DNA of 64,000 nt, from contig NZ_JACLBZ010000017.1 in assembly GCF_019748715.1 (NCBI RefSeq), positions 1 through 64,000 of the forward strand, given 5' to 3'. The notes beneath the pieces are model-generated. The model had not been told where the DNA came from and did no database searches. It was given only the letters and a program-made list of their open reading frames with translations. This document shows, piece after piece, positions 45,626-55,149 of this stretch; positions within the stretch are counted from its first letter, which is position 1, and every line of letters starts with the position of its first letter. The DNA is from Sporosarcina aquimarina (GTDB taxonomy: Bacteria > Bacillota > Bacilli > Bacillales_A > Planococcaceae). Made by a program: the position numbers and the translations under genes.

Positions 45626-46339
45626 ATGAATAGAAAAGTAATCGTATTAACTGTCATGTTGTGTGTTGGATTGCTGTTGTCGGGCTGTATATCACGTACA
45701 CCTGAAGAAAAACAAGTAAGTGAAACGCCATATCCTGACCAGTTGGAAACAGTTCAAAAAGCAGTGGATAGTTACCAAGAACAAGCAGGTGGTCTATTGC
45801 CGATCAAAACGCGTGACATGGAAACCGATCAATATATCAAATATCCAATAGAGTTTTCAAAAATCGTACCGGATTTCACTGAAAAAATTCCATCCAATGC
45901 TTTCGAAAACGGTGGAATCTTTCAGTATGTCCTTACAGACGTTGAAGAAAACCCGACTGTGAAACTTGTAGACCTCCGAATAGCAGAGAAATTACGTGAT
46001 TTGAATTTGCGGAAATTCATCAATGGCGAACTGCCATTTTTAGACCCGGTAGGCGAGTTTGTCTATGAAGTGGACTTTAAGAAAATGGGTTTCAAAGAAC
46101 CTTTAACTGTAGAAAGCCCATACTCTAACGCTCACCTGCCAATTGTCGTAGCAGGAGACGGCCATTTCTACGTGGACTACTCCATAGATTTGAATAAGAT
46201 TCTTACGGAAGAAAAACCTGAAGTCGAGCAAGGAACGGACATCCGCTACCTGCTTTCCGAAACCTCAGCCATTCTACCAGCCTACTCATTGCCATATACT
46301 GTGAACGAAGACAATGAGCCGGTATTTATGAAGAAATAA
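45626..46339 (+). CDS. Lipoprotein YphF-like
   Basis: A 237-residue exported lipoprotein. A signal peptide ends in the lipobox LLSGC, with Cys21 the lipidation site. The mature part has no membrane span and no motif I can tie to an activity. Present in spore formers just upstream of spoIVA, so a sporulation link is plausible but unproven. GGAGGAG precedes the ATG; only 3 nt separate it from the small membrane protein gene. Confidence 0.78.
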   Translation: MNRKVIVLTVMLCVGLLLSGCISRTPEEKQVSETPYPDQLETVQKAVDSYQEQAGGLLPIKTRDMETDQYIKYPIEFSKIVPDFTEKIPSNAFENGGIFQYVLTDVEENPTVKLVDLRIAEKLRDLNLRKFINGELPFLDPVGEFVYEVDFKKMGFKEPLTVESPYSNAHLPIVVAGDGHFYVDYSIDLNKILTEEKPEVEQGTDIRYLLSETSAILPAYSLPYTVNEDNEPVFMKK

Positions 46340-46424
46340 TTTTTTTGTTTTGCTGGAAGTTGTTCAACTGATCGCAGTGGAAGTTTTGTTTTTGTATCAC
46401 TTTGCAGAACGGACTATCTAGTTG

Positions 46425-46615
46425 ATTGGAGTGGAGGGCGGCGACTCCTGCGGGATTAGCGTGACAGGTGAGACCCTGGACTGAGCGAAAGCCGTAGCGA
46501 AGGACGGCTTTTGCGGGTAAAAGCGAAGCGTTAGGAGCACACGCTCTTAGAAGGAAGCGGCTCACCGCACGTCCCGCGGAAAGCGTCCGCCCGCAACGGA
46601 AATCAATGGTGCCCC
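46425..46615. repeat. Intergenic element family 3, copy 1
   Basis: A GC-rich block between yphF and spoIVA. The 5' arm GGGCGGCGACTCCTGCGGGA can fold onto the 3' arm TCCCGCGGAAAGCGTCCGCCC. Module x (GAGCGAAAGCCGTAGCGAAG.., 46483-46516) precedes module y (GCGGCTCACCGCACGTCCCG.., 46557-46593). Both modules recur near 62.7 kb. The rest of the ~385-nt gap holds the palindromic terminator and the spoIVA leader. Confidence 0.7.
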
Positions 46616-46643
46616 CACACTTAGTCATAAATAGCTAGATATT

Positions 46644-46683
46644 GAAAAACGTTTCATGCTTTATTATGCATGAAACGTTTTTC
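46644..46683. terminator. Perfect palindromic terminator before spoIVA
   Basis: GAAAAACGTTTCATGC (46644-46659) pairs perfectly with GCATGAAACGTTTTTC (46668-46683) around TTTATTAT. Both flanks could serve as U tracts, so it may be bidirectional. Confidence 0.8.
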
Positions 46684-46724
46684 TGTTTCATAAACTACTA
46701 TGCGGAGAAAAAGGAGGGCGAAAG

Positions 46725-48203
46725 ATGAAAGAAGAATTATATGAAAATCTTGCTAGAAGAACAGACGGTGATATTTATATAGGTGTGGTAGGCCCTGTGC
46801 GTGTAGGTAAATCCACCTTTGTCAAACGAGTCATGGAAGAAGTCGTTATTCCGAATATGACCGATGCAAACGACCGTATACGCGCGCAAGACGAGTTGCC
46901 TCAGAGTTCCCCTGGCCCGGTGATCATGACGGCAGAACCGAAGTTTGTGCCCGCTCAAGGCACAAACGTATCAATTGGAGAAGGAGAACTGGCATTTCAG
47001 ATTCGACTAGCGGATTGCGTAGGCTATGTAATCGACGGCGTCAAAGGCTATGAAGACGAGGAAGGACCGAAATATGTTCATACCCCTTGGCACAATGAAC
47101 CGATCCCGTTCGAAGAGGCGGCAAGGATCGGCACAGACAAAGTCATCCGGGATCATTCAACGATCGGAATATTGCTGACAACGGATGGTACCGTTAATAA
47201 TATTTCTCGCTCTGCTGCGGAAGTCGCGGAGAATGAAATCGTCTCTAAGCTGCAGGAAATTGGTAAACCGTTCGTCATTGTATTGAACTCAAAAATGCCT
47301 GCGCATGAGCGTGCACTGGATTTAAAACAGCAACTGCATGAAAAATATGGCGTTCCTGTCATTGCGATCAGTGCTGATCAATTGAACGCTGCGGAAATTC
47401 AGCTGATCTTAAAAGAAGCACTGTATGAGTTTCCGATCACTGATATTGAACTGCAACGTCCGGACTGGATGGAAGAGCTGGGGGATGATCACAAACTGAA
47501 TGCTCGAATCGACCATGTCATCAATGATGGTTTCCTGGGTGTTTCAAAAATACGTAAAGTACAGGAGATTGCTGAATTATTGCAAGAAGAGGAGTTTGTA
47601 CGGCAGGCTGACGTCGTAGAAGTCGATGCAGGTAAAGGAAAAGCGATCGTTAATATAGATATGGATGAACGTGCTTATATTGCCGTATGTGAAGAGTTTA
47701 TGGGTAAAGAGATGCGATCCAAAAAAGATTGGCTCGTCTTCATAAAAGAAGCCGTGAAAGCCAAGAAGTCCTATGATATGTATGCGGAAGCGATTGATAC
47801 AGCAAAGCAGTCGGGCTATGGTGTTGCCCTCCCTACGATCGCAGACTTCCAGCCGACACCGCCAGAGCTGATCAAACAAGATACATTCTATGGTGTCCGA
47901 ATGAAAGCGAAGGCGCCTTCGCTGCATATAATACGAATCGATATGGAAGCTGAATTTTCTCCGTTGATCGGTTCGGAATTCCATAGTCATCACTTACTTA
48001 AAGAATTGAAAAATGCTTATTTACATGATCGGGATGCTCTATGGGAAACACAGTTGTTTGGAACCCCGCTGCATGAAGTGATGAAAGAAAGTATTCGTTT
48101 CAAGACCGCAGCGGTCCCGGACAAAGCTAGAAAACGACTGAGAGAAACAATTGAACAAATGGTGAATGACGGCAATAAAGGCATGATCACATTTATCGTC
48201 TAA
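46725..48203 (+). CDS. spoIVA: Stage IV sporulation protein A
   Basis: A 492-residue ATPase made in the mother cell that polymerises on the forespore surface as the coat basement layer. The N-terminal P-loop domain has GPVRVGKSTF (residues ~23-32) and a TRAFAC-like core. The middle domain and the conserved C-terminus (NDGNKGMITFIV) contact SpoVM and the membrane. Length is exactly that of the family. GGAGGG precedes the ATG. Expression is expected from sigma-E, but I could not place a convincing promoter. Confidence 0.97.
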   Translation: MKEELYENLARRTDGDIYIGVVGPVRVGKSTFVKRVMEEVVIPNMTDANDRIRAQDELPQSSPGPVIMTAEPKFVPAQGTNVSIGEGELAFQIRLADCVGYVIDGVKGYEDEEGPKYVHTPWHNEPIPFEEAARIGTDKVIRDHSTIGILLTTDGTVNNISRSAAEVAENEIVSKLQEIGKPFVIVLNSKMPAHERALDLKQQLHEKYGVPVIAISADQLNAAEIQLILKEALYEFPITDIELQRPDWMEELGDDHKLNARIDHVINDGFLGVSKIRKVQEIAELLQEEEFVRQADVVEVDAGKGKAIVNIDMDERAYIAVCEEFMGKEMRSKKDWLVFIKEAVKAKKSYDMYAEAIDTAKQSGYGVALPTIADFQPTPPELIKQDTFYGVRMKAKAPSLHIIRIDMEAEFSPLIGSEFHSHHLLKELKNAYLHDRDALWETQLFGTPLHEVMKESIRFKTAAVPDKARKRLRETIEQMVNDGNKGMITFIV

Positions 48204-48205
48204 TG

Positions 48206-48345
48206 AATCAATTACGCCTCAGTGAGGAAGTGTCCAGATTTCGAATCGAACCTGTTCGTATAACTCTTTTCGAAATCTGTGACGTTCAATTCCAAGCGCC
48301 CGTCTCTCGGGTCACTTCGGGAAAGTCTCCAGTGCCTGTCAAGAC
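48206..48345 (+). repeat. Intergenic element family 2, copy B
   Basis: It begins 3 nt after the spoIVA stop with AATCAATTACGCCTCAGTGA, then GTGTCCAGATTTCGAA. It ends with a CTCGGGTCACTTC block like that of copy C. A 78-codon open frame starting at 48203 runs through it and is rejected as a gene. Beyond it lies the spoIVA terminator, and 48490-48620 is an A/T-rich hbs leader without a clear -35/-10. Confidence 0.5.
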
Positions 48346-48459
48346 TAATCAGGGCTTTCCACTTTTGACGACATTTGCTGAACAAGGAACTACTCCGAAT
48401 TCATCCCATCTCCTATTGGAGAAAGAAATAATCTGCTGAATAAAGATAATGTAGAGAAA

Positions 48460-48489
48460 GATCCGACAAAAGCGGGTCTTTTTTCTATT
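48460..48489 (+). terminator. Terminator downstream of spoIVA
   Basis: AAGATCCG and CGGGTCTT pair across ACAAAAG, followed by TTTTCT. Confidence 0.65.
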
Positions 48490-48636
48490 GTTTTTCCTTT
48501 AAAAAGGGAGAAAAGCACAGAAAAACTGTTTATCGCGATAAAGCGCAATAATATTGTTGCACCGCCGTTTTTCTTATGTTACTCTTTTTACAGTGTTAAC
48601 AGCAATAGCATCCCCTTTTGAGAGGAGGTGAACGGT

Positions 48637-48909
48637 GTGAATAAAACAGAATTAATTAACTCTGTAGCAGAAGCGGCAGGTCTGACGAAAAAAGACGCGA
48701 CTAAAGCTGTTGAAGCTGTATTCGATACAATTCAAGCGACTCTTGCGAAGGGTGAGAAAGTTCAATTGATTGGTTTCGGAAACTTTGAAGTTCGTGAACG
48801 CGCTGCCCGTAAAGGACGTAATCCACAATCGGGTGAAGAGATCGAAATCGCTGCAAGTAAAGTTCCAGCTTTTAAAGCAGGTAAAGCACTAAAAGACGCA
48901 GTAAAATAA
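48637..48909 (+). CDS. hbs: DNA-binding protein HU
   Basis: A 90-residue histone-like protein that bends DNA and compacts the nucleoid. The family opening [20 protein letters not shown], the core [20 protein letters not shown] and the C-terminal [14 protein letters not shown] are intact. GTG at 48637 is the start, with AGGAGGTG seven nt upstream; an earlier GTG lies inside that site. spoIVA-hbs-folE-mtrB is the B. subtilis order. Confidence 0.97.
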   Translation: MNKTELINSVAEAAGLTKKDATKAVEAVFDTIQATLAKGEKVQLIGFGNFEVRERAARKGRNPQSGEEIEIAASKVPAFKAGKALKDAVK

Positions 48910-48925
48910 TTCGAGATTTTACATA

Positions 48926-48977
48926 GGAGTCCGTCCAGCGAATCTGTCAAACAGATGGCAATGGATGGACTCCTTTA
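48926..48977 (+). terminator. Probable terminator after hbs
   Basis: GGAGTCCGTCCA pairs with TGGATGGACTCC, with an inner ATCTGT/ACAGAT stem, then CTTTAC. The T run is short. Confidence 0.6.
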
Positions 48978-48988
48978 CGTTTGTACAT

Positions 48989-49085
48989 AATCAATTACAC
49001 TCGGTGTAGTGGCGTCCCGGTTTTGAAGTAAGTGTGCTCGGTTCACTCCTTTCAAAAACTGTGAAATCCGCCGGCGTGTCTGTTG
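48989..49085 (+). repeat. Intergenic element family 2, copy C
   Basis: AATCAATTACACTCGGTGTA opens it, a compensated version of the copy A palindrome, then GGCGTCCCGGTTTTGAA. It ends TGAAATCCGCCGG. It fills the gap between the hbs terminator and folE. Confidence 0.55.
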
Positions 49086-49175
49086 GATAAAGAAAAGTAC
49101 CCTAACTGTACGGAATGTGTAGAATATGCTACTATTTTGGTGAAATAGGTTTTGTTCCTATAAGGAGGACATACT

Positions 49176-49748
49176 GTGATGAATGAGCAAGATTTAAATA
49201 AAATAGAACAAGCAGTCACGATGATCTTGGAAGCCATCGGCGAAGATCCAAGCCGTGAAGGCTTACTTGATACGCCCAAGCGTGTCGCCAAAATGTATCA
49301 TGAAGTATTTGAAGGATTGAATAAAGATCCAAAAGAATATTTTGAAGTAGTCTTTCATGAAAACCATGATGAAGTCGTACTAGTAAAAGATATTCCATTT
49401 TACTCTATGTGCGAACATCATTTGGTCCCGTTCTTCGGAGTTGCCCACGTTGCGTATATTCCGCGTGATGGAGTGGTGGCTGGATTAAGTAAATTAGCTA
49501 GAGCCGTGGAGACGACTGCAAAACGCCCGCAGCTGCAGGAACGCATTACATCGACAGTCGCAGATGCGATGATGGAAATGCTGAATCCGATCGGTGTCTA
49601 TGTCATCATTGAAGCTGAGCATATGTGCATGACGATGAGAGGTATTAAAAAACCTGGTTCTAAGACGATCACAACAGTAGCTAGAGGAATTTATGAACAT
49701 GACGACGTAAAACGTGCTGAAATTCTATCTCTGCTCAAAACGAACTGA
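49176..49748 (+). CDS. folE: GTP cyclohydrolase I
   Basis: A 190-residue decameric enzyme converting GTP to dihydroneopterin triphosphate, the first step of folate synthesis. The zinc site is [13 protein letters not shown] with a second Cys in [14 protein letters not shown] at 49176 has AAGGAGG 7 nt upstream; the ATG one codon later is an alternative. Followed by mtrB, as in the B. subtilis mtrAB operon. Confidence 0.96.
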   Translation: MMNEQDLNKIEQAVTMILEAIGEDPSREGLLDTPKRVAKMYHEVFEGLNKDPKEYFEVVFHENHDEVVLVKDIPFYSMCEHHLVPFFGVAHVAYIPRDGVVAGLSKLARAVETTAKRPQLQERITSTVADAMMEMLNPIGVYVIIEAEHMCMTMRGIKKPGSKTITTVARGIYEHDDVKRAEILSLLKTN

Positions 49749-49813
49749 GGCCTTTGCGGAACGCTCGATTTATATGCTATCATTAAGACCATATAGAGAC
49801 TGGAGATGCAAAG

Positions 49814-50035
49814 ATGACACAACCTGACTATTTAGTTATTAAAGCGAAAAAAGACGGAGTAAATGTCATTGGGTTGACGAGAGGCAACGACACAAAGTTT
49901 CACCATACTGAGAAGTTGGATCGAGGAGAGGTCATGATTGCTCAGTTTACAGAGCATACATCTGCCATTAAAATTCGGGGTGAAGCTGAAATCCATACAG
50001 CTCATGGAATCGTTTCGAGCGAAGAAAAAGAATGA
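49814..50035 (+). CDS. mtrB: trp RNA-binding attenuation protein (TRAP)
   Basis: A 73-residue ring-forming protein. It binds tryptophan and then wraps (G/U)AG-repeat RNA to terminate or block translation of tryptophan genes. The tryptophan and RNA contacts are visible in [44 protein letters not shown] (long core, residues ~33-56) and the ending [13 protein letters not shown]. The trp structural operon is not at its usual place in this window. Confidence 0.95.
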   Translation: MTQPDYLVIKAKKDGVNVIGLTRGNDTKFHHTEKLDRGEVMIAQFTEHTSAIKIRGEAEIHTAHGIVSSEEKE

Positions 50036-50071
50036 CCGGCAATTTAAGGCTGATGGGAATGGAGTTTACTG

Positions 50072-50803
50072 ATGGATACAAAAGGATTCACTGACCAAGT
50101 CGACAATTATATACAAAACTTGCGAAGCGCTATTTATCAACCGATTGTCGAGCGAGATGCGGGACATGCACCAATCGATAGACAAAAGGCATTTTTGCTT
50201 TTACTGCCTATGTTGAATGGAGAGTCATGGACGGATGAAATGCATCAAGCGTCTTTAGCAATTGGCGCAATTCACACGGCGTTTGATATTCATGATCAAA
50301 TCGATAGTACAGATGCTTCATCCAAGGAACAGCAGCTGATGGTGCTTGCTGGTGATCATTTCAGTGGCATTCATTATAAGCTATTGGCATCCATTCCAAA
50401 CTTCCATCTCATCCGTTCTTTATCTGTTGCGATCGGCAGGATCAATGAATGCAAGACAACTTTGCTGCAAGAACCTCCAAATTCCATTGAGGATCGGTTA
50501 CAATTGATTGGTGAAGTGGAAAGTGCTTGCATAATAGAGTTTTATCATACGTTCGGTTTTACCCGATATATTTCTATTGTTGAAGTGCTGTTTCCTTTAA
50601 TTTGGCTGATAGAAAGCGGTCAACAGGACTTGAATCGAATGAAATTTCCGCATTTAGCTCCGAATGCAAGAGATACGGAAAAATGGATTCAGCAATTGCA
50701 GGAAAACTTAGATGATAGATTACACAATAACTTTTATTTACATAAACCTTTAGTCGATCAAGTACTGAAGATGGCAAAGCAAGGGGCAAGCAAACTGATT
50801 TAG
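50072..50803 (+). CDS. hepS: Heptaprenyl diphosphate synthase component I
   Basis: A 243-residue, all-helical, non-catalytic subunit of the heteromeric heptaprenyl diphosphate synthase. It pairs with HepT to make the C35 side chain of menaquinone-7. The family lacks the DDxxD motifs, and none is seen here. Recognised by the segment LSIAIGRIN-like (SLSVAIGRINECKT) and by the hepS-menG-hepT order. Confidence 0.87.
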   Translation: MDTKGFTDQVDNYIQNLRSAIYQPIVERDAGHAPIDRQKAFLLLLPMLNGESWTDEMHQASLAIGAIHTAFDIHDQIDSTDASSKEQQLMVLAGDHFSGIHYKLLASIPNFHLIRSLSVAIGRINECKTTLLQEPPNSIEDRLQLIGEVESACIIEFYHTFGFTRYISIVEVLFPLIWLIESGQQDLNRMKFPHLAPNARDTEKWIQQLQENLDDRLHNNFYLHKPLVDQVLKMAKQGASKLI

Positions 50804-50819
50804 AAAGTAGGGGCAAATC

Positions 50820-51515
50820 GTGGCGGTCTCAAAAGAAGAAAAAGTTCATAACGTCTTTGAAAAGATTTCAACAGACTATGATAAAATGAATTCCGTAATC
50901 AGTTTCAATCAGCATATAAAATGGCGGAACGATATTATGGTTCGGATGAATGTGCAGCCGGGCTCAAAGGCATTGGACGTCTGTTGTGGCACAGCGGATT
51001 GGACGGTAGCGTTAGCTAAAGCGGCAGGTCCTGCTGGCGAAGTGACAGGACTTGATTTCAGCGCAAATATGCTGGAATCAGGCAGAGAAAAAGTGGCTCC
51101 CTATCCGAATATTGAGTTAGTTCAGGGGAATGCCATGTCACTACCTTTTCCAGATAATTCATTTGATTACGTAACGATCGGATTCGGCTTGCGGAATGTG
51201 CCGGATTATCTAACTGTTCTGAAAGAAATGCATCGCGTACTAAAACCAGGTGGAATGGCTGTGTGCCTGGAAACCTCTCAGACTAAAATACCTGTTTATC
51301 GTCAGGCGTTTCGATTTTATTTTAAATACATCATGCCGTTATTCGGGAAGCTCTTCGCAAAAAGTTATAAAGAATATTCCTGGCTGCAAGAATCGGCGAA
51401 TGATTTTCCGGGGATGAAAGAGCTGGCACAGCTTTTTGTCGAAGCGGGCTATCAAGAAGTTTCGTATAAGTCTTACAGTGGCGGGGCTGCGGCGGGACAT
51501 ATCGCATACAAATAA
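50820..51515 (+). CDS. menG: Demethylmenaquinone methyltransferase
   Basis: A 231-residue SAM-dependent methyltransferase (UbiE/MenG), the last step of menaquinone synthesis. Motif I is [15 protein letters not shown]; later motifs are [37 protein letters not shown] and [11 protein letters not shown]. Start is GTG at 50820. Its stop overlaps an in-frame ATG of hepT. Together with hepS/hepT it completes the quinone. Confidence 0.95.
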   Translation: MAVSKEEKVHNVFEKISTDYDKMNSVISFNQHIKWRNDIMVRMNVQPGSKALDVCCGTADWTVALAKAAGPAGEVTGLDFSANMLESGREKVAPYPNIELVQGNAMSLPFPDNSFDYVTIGFGLRNVPDYLTVLKEMHRVLKPGGMAVCLETSQTKIPVYRQAFRFYFKYIMPLFGKLFAKSYKEYSWLQESANDFPGMKELAQLFVEAGYQEVSYKSYSGGAAAGHIAYK

Positions 51516-51541
51516 TGAGTAAATGGGAGAAGGTAATGGGT

Positions 51542-52516
51542 TTGGAAAAAATTAAGTTGATGTCACTTTACACGGATTTCCGGAAAGATGTGGCCTATAT
51601 TGAAAAAGAGCTTGAACGTTCCGTGCAATCTTCTTCTCCCATTGTTCGTCAAGCTTCTTTACATTTATTAAAAGCTGGCGGGAAAAGAATTCGTCCCATT
51701 TTCGTTATTTTGGCCGCACAATTCGGCAACTACTCCCTCGAAAAAGCAGCAAAGGTAGCTGTGTCGCTTGAATTAATTCATATGGCATCTCTTGTACATG
51801 ATGATGTCATAGATGATTCCGACATGCGACGCGGTTTAGAGACGGTTAAGGCGAAGTGGAATAACCGTGTAGCCATGTATGCCGGTGATTTCATCTTTTC
51901 ACGTGCGCTGACTTCTATTGGCAGCATTGAAAAAGAAGCGGTACACCGAATTTTGGCGGAGACGATGTTGGAAATATGCAAAGGTGAAATCATTCAAATT
52001 GATTTTCAGAGACAAACCGACCAAGGCATGCGGGATTATCTGCAACGTATTAAGCGGAAAACGGCACTATTGCTAGCTTCCAGCTGTGAACTGGGTGCAT
52101 TGAGTGCGGATGCGGATGCGGAAACTGTACGGAAACTCAGAAGATATGGCTATTTCACAGGAATGGCTTTTCAGATAGTGGACGATATCCTCGACATCAC
52201 GTCAACAGACGCGGAGCTTGGTAAGCCAGCGGGCAGTGACTTATTGAATGGTCATATTACGTTACCTATTTTATACATAAAAGACGATGCTGAATTCAGA
52301 CCGTATATGGAACGTGCATTCGCTGGAAATATGCTGGAGTCCGATCGGCAAAATATGCTACTCTACATCCGGCAGAGCGACGCAATAGACAAAGCACAGC
52401 ATGTCAGCGATCTTTATTTAGAAAAGGCGCTAAAAGAACTTGATGGTCTCCCGAATGGCAAGTCGAAAAAAGCATTAATCCAAATTGCAGACTTCATCGG
52501 GCAACGAAAATATTGA
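51542..52516 (+). CDS. hepT: Heptaprenyl diphosphate synthase component II
   Basis: A ~324-residue trans-prenyltransferase catalytic subunit. The first Asp-rich motif is VHDDVIDDSDMRRG and the second FQIVDDILDITS; GGKRIRP binds the diphosphate. The start is uncertain. TTG at 51542 has AGAAGG 8 nt upstream and gives MEKIKLMSLY. ATG at 51515 overlaps the menG stop but has no site; ATG at 51536 is too close to the AGAAGG. The C-terminus ends ADFIGQRKY, as in the family. Confidence 0.93.
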   Translation: MEKIKLMSLYTDFRKDVAYIEKELERSVQSSSPIVRQASLHLLKAGGKRIRPIFVILAAQFGNYSLEKAAKVAVSLELIHMASLVHDDVIDDSDMRRGLETVKAKWNNRVAMYAGDFIFSRALTSIGSIEKEAVHRILAETMLEICKGEIIQIDFQRQTDQGMRDYLQRIKRKTALLLASSCELGALSADADAETVRKLRRYGYFTGMAFQIVDDILDITSTDAELGKPAGSDLLNGHITLPILYIKDDAEFRPYMERAFAGNMLESDRQNMLLYIRQSDAIDKAQHVSDLYLEKALKELDGLPNGKSKKALIQIADFIGQRKY

Positions 52517-52608
52517 CGAATCTTGTTTATAGTTGAAAGAAAAAGACGTCAGTGGTACGATTTAAAAGGGTTATTCCCCGATAGACAGATGAAGGAGTGT
52601 TTTGACAG

Positions 52609-53055
52609 ATGGAAAGAACATTTTTAATGGTAAAACCAGACGGCGTACAACGTAACCTGATCGGTGAAATTGTCAGCCGCTTTGAAGACAAAGGGTATCA
52701 AATGGTAGGCGGGAAATTAATGAACATTTCCGAAGAGCTTGCACAACAACATTATGGTGAACATAAAGAACGCCCATTCTTTGGTGAACTTGTAGACTTT
52801 ATCACTTCTGGACCAGTATTCGCAATGGTTTGGGAAGGTGAGAATGTCATCTCAACTGCACGTTTGATGATGGGTGCTACGAATCCAAAAGAATCTGCTC
52901 CTGGAACTATCCGTGGAGACTTCGCTGTAACGGTAAGCAAAAATATTATTCATGGTTCAGATTCACCTGAGTCAGCAAGCCGCGAAATCAACTTGTTCTT
53001 CAAAGAAGAAGAGCTTGTGACTTATGACAAATCAGTGAACAGCTGGATTAACTAA
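52609..53055 (+). CDS. ndk: Nucleoside diphosphate kinase
   Basis: A 148-residue enzyme equalising NTP and dNTP pools. The opening is [20 protein letters not shown] and the active-site His lies in [16 protein letters not shown]. Slow-moving core gene with the usual length. GGAGTG precedes the ATG. It follows hepT as in B. subtilis and ends at a good terminator. Confidence 0.97.
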   Translation: MERTFLMVKPDGVQRNLIGEIVSRFEDKGYQMVGGKLMNISEELAQQHYGEHKERPFFGELVDFITSGPVFAMVWEGENVISTARLMMGATNPKESAPGTIRGDFAVTVSKNIIHGSDSPESASREINLFFKEEELVTYDKSVNSWIN

Positions 53056-53060
53056 TCGCC

Positions 53061-53098
53061 AAAAACAGCCGAGCGAATTTCGCGTGGCTGTTTTTCTT
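53061..53098 (+). terminator. Terminator after ndk
   Basis: AAAAACAGCC and GGCTGTTTTT pair around GAGCGAATTTCGCGT, which itself has a GCGAAtttCGC-like stem; the tail is TTTTTCTT. Confidence 0.85.
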
Positions 53099-53169
53099 AT
53101 ACATACGGCATGCTTTTTCCGTTATAATAGGAACATACATAGAAAGATAGGGCAGTAGGAGGGCTTTGC

Positions 53170-53940
53170 ATGTCTGATTATTCGATATTAATTCAAGGGA
53201 TTAAAAGGAAGACCGGCATTGATTTATCGTTATATAAAGAAGCCCAGATGAAACGTCGATTGACTTCCTTATATGAGAAGAAGGGCTTCCGGGACTTCAG
53301 AGAATATTTTGAAGCGATTCAATCTGACAAAGAGATGTTGGATGAATTCTTGGACCGCATGACGATTAATGTTTCTGAATTTTACCGCAATGCAATCCGG
53401 TGGAATGTGCTGGAGAACAAGATACTACCGCAATTATTGGAGAAGAATAAGAGATTGAAAGTGTGGAGTGCTGCTTGTTCCACTGGCGAGGAGCCGTATT
53501 CATTGGCAATGGTGATGGCAACGCACATTCCATTGCGAGATATTTCAATTTTGGCTACTGATTTGGACGCTGGCGTCATTAACCGTGCCAAAGTAGGGTT
53601 ATATGGCGAACGTTCGTTAAAAGAAGTGCCAAAATCAATCGTCAGTAAATACTTCGTCAAAGAAGGGCAATCGTATCAAGTGGTAGAGGAGATCAAGAAA
53701 ACCGTAACATTCAAACAGCATAATTTGCTGGAAGATCGTTACGATTCGAATTATGATCTCATCGTTTGCCGTAATGTCATGATTTATTTCACAGAAGAAG
53801 CAAAAGACCAGATTTATACGAATTTTTCTAAGGCATTAAAGCCAGGGGGCGTTTTATTTGTCGGCAGTACAGAGCAGATATTCAACCCTGAAAAATACAA
53901 CTTTGAATCAGTGGATACATTCTTTTATAGAAAAAAATAA
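53170..53940 (+). CDS. cheR: Chemotaxis protein methyltransferase CheR
   Basis: A 256-residue SAM-dependent enzyme that methylates glutamates of chemoreceptors. An N-terminal helical domain (~1-75) precedes the methyltransferase domain with [20 protein letters not shown] (motif I) and [12 protein letters not shown]. In B. subtilis cheR stands apart from other che genes, between ndk and aroF; the same holds here. AGGAGGG precedes the ATG, and a TATAAT-like hexamer lies near 53123. Confidence 0.94.
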   Translation: MSDYSILIQGIKRKTGIDLSLYKEAQMKRRLTSLYEKKGFRDFREYFEAIQSDKEMLDEFLDRMTINVSEFYRNAIRWNVLENKILPQLLEKNKRLKVWSAACSTGEEPYSLAMVMATHIPLRDISILATDLDAGVINRAKVGLYGERSLKEVPKSIVSKYFVKEGQSYQVVEEIKKTVTFKQHNLLEDRYDSNYDLIVCRNVMIYFTEEAKDQIYTNFSKALKPGGVLFVGSTEQIFNPEKYNFESVDTFFYRKK

Positions 53941-53966
53941 TACGAACATTCAAGGGGGAACTGAAC

Positions 53967-55148
53967 ATGCGTTTTATTACAGCTGGAGAATCACATGGTC
54001 CACAATTGACAGCTATCATTGAGGGCTTACCTGCACAAATGGAATTGACGGCAGACATGATCAACAAGGAATTAAAGAGAAGACAAGGCGGTCATGGAAG
54101 AGGTCGAAGAATGCAGATTGAGAAAGACCGTGTAGAAATTTCTTCAGGTGTACGGCACGGTAAGACAATCGGTTCTCCTGTCACACTAACAGTCGTAAAC
54201 GATGACTGGAAGCACTGGACGGGGATTATGGGTATCGAACCTTTGGCAGAAGATATGAATCCTGAGGACGTCAAACGTCAAATTACGAGACCGCGCCCAG
54301 GCCATGCAGATCTAGTCGGCGGCATGAAATATGGACATCGCGATTTACGGAATGTGTTGGAACGTTCTTCTGCACGTGAAACGACAATGCGGGTTGCAAT
54401 CGGCGCGGTTGCCAAGCAATTCTTGCGTCAGCTAGGCATAGAAACAGTTGCTCATGTGACAGAAATCGGAGGAATCGAGACGGATCCTTCTACATATGCA
54501 AACCTTACGATTGAAGACTTGCGTCAGACTGTCGAGGAAGACCCAGTGTATTGTGCAGACAAAGAAGCTTCGGCCAAAATGACAGAGGCAATTGATGATA
54601 TTAAAAAGCGGGGCGACACGCTTGGTGGAGTCGTCGAAGTGATTATTGAAGGGTGTCCTCCTGGGATTGGCAGCTATGTACAATTTGATCGGAAAATGGA
54701 CGGCAAATTGGCTGGCGCGATGATGAGCATCAATGCGTTCAAAGGTGTTGAAATTGGATTAGGCTTTGAGATGGCAAGGATGCCGGGCAGTGAAGTGCAC
54801 GACGAAATTAGTTGGGATTCAGAGCGGGGGTACTACCGTAAGTCCAATCGCTTAGGCGGACTGGAAGGCGGTATGACGACTGGAATGCCTATCGTTGTAC
54901 GAGGTGTAATGAAGCCGATTCCAACATTGTACAAGCCGCTTGAGAGTGTTGATATAGATACGAAGGAGCCGTTTACAGCAACAATCGAGCGATCGGACCC
55001 TTGTGCAGTGCCTGCAGCGTCTGTCGTGGCAGAGCATGTCATTGCGACAGAAATGGCTAAAGCGATCATGAATGAGTTCCGTTCTGATACGATGGACGGT
55101 CTGCAAAAGGACATTGAACAATATAGACAGTATGTAAAGGAGTTTTAA
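53967..55148 (+). CDS. aroC: Chorismate synthase
   Basis: A 393-residue FMNH2-dependent enzyme turning 5-enolpyruvylshikimate 3-phosphate into chorismate. Family signatures are [43 protein letters not shown] and [19 protein letters not shown] precedes the ATG. First gene of the aro string; aroB follows 1 nt after its stop. Named aroF in B. subtilis. Confidence 0.97.
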   Translation: MRFITAGESHGPQLTAIIEGLPAQMELTADMINKELKRRQGGHGRGRRMQIEKDRVEISSGVRHGKTIGSPVTLTVVNDDWKHWTGIMGIEPLAEDMNPEDVKRQITRPRPGHADLVGGMKYGHRDLRNVLERSSARETTMRVAIGAVAKQFLRQLGIETVAHVTEIGGIETDPSTYANLTIEDLRQTVEEDPVYCADKEASAKMTEAIDDIKKRGDTLGGVVEVIIEGCPPGIGSYVQFDRKMDGKLAGAMMSINAFKGVEIGLGFEMARMPGSEVHDEISWDSERGYYRKSNRLGGLEGGMTTGMPIVVRGVMKPIPTLYKPLESVDIDTKEPFTATIERSDPCAVPAASVVAEHVIATEMAKAIMNEFRSDTMDGLQKDIEQYRQYVKEF

Positions 55149-55149
55149 G

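Noticed and set aside
48203..48439. 78-codon open frame after spoIVA
   Set aside because: It coincides with repeat family 2 copy B, has no ribosome site of its own and an untypical composition.
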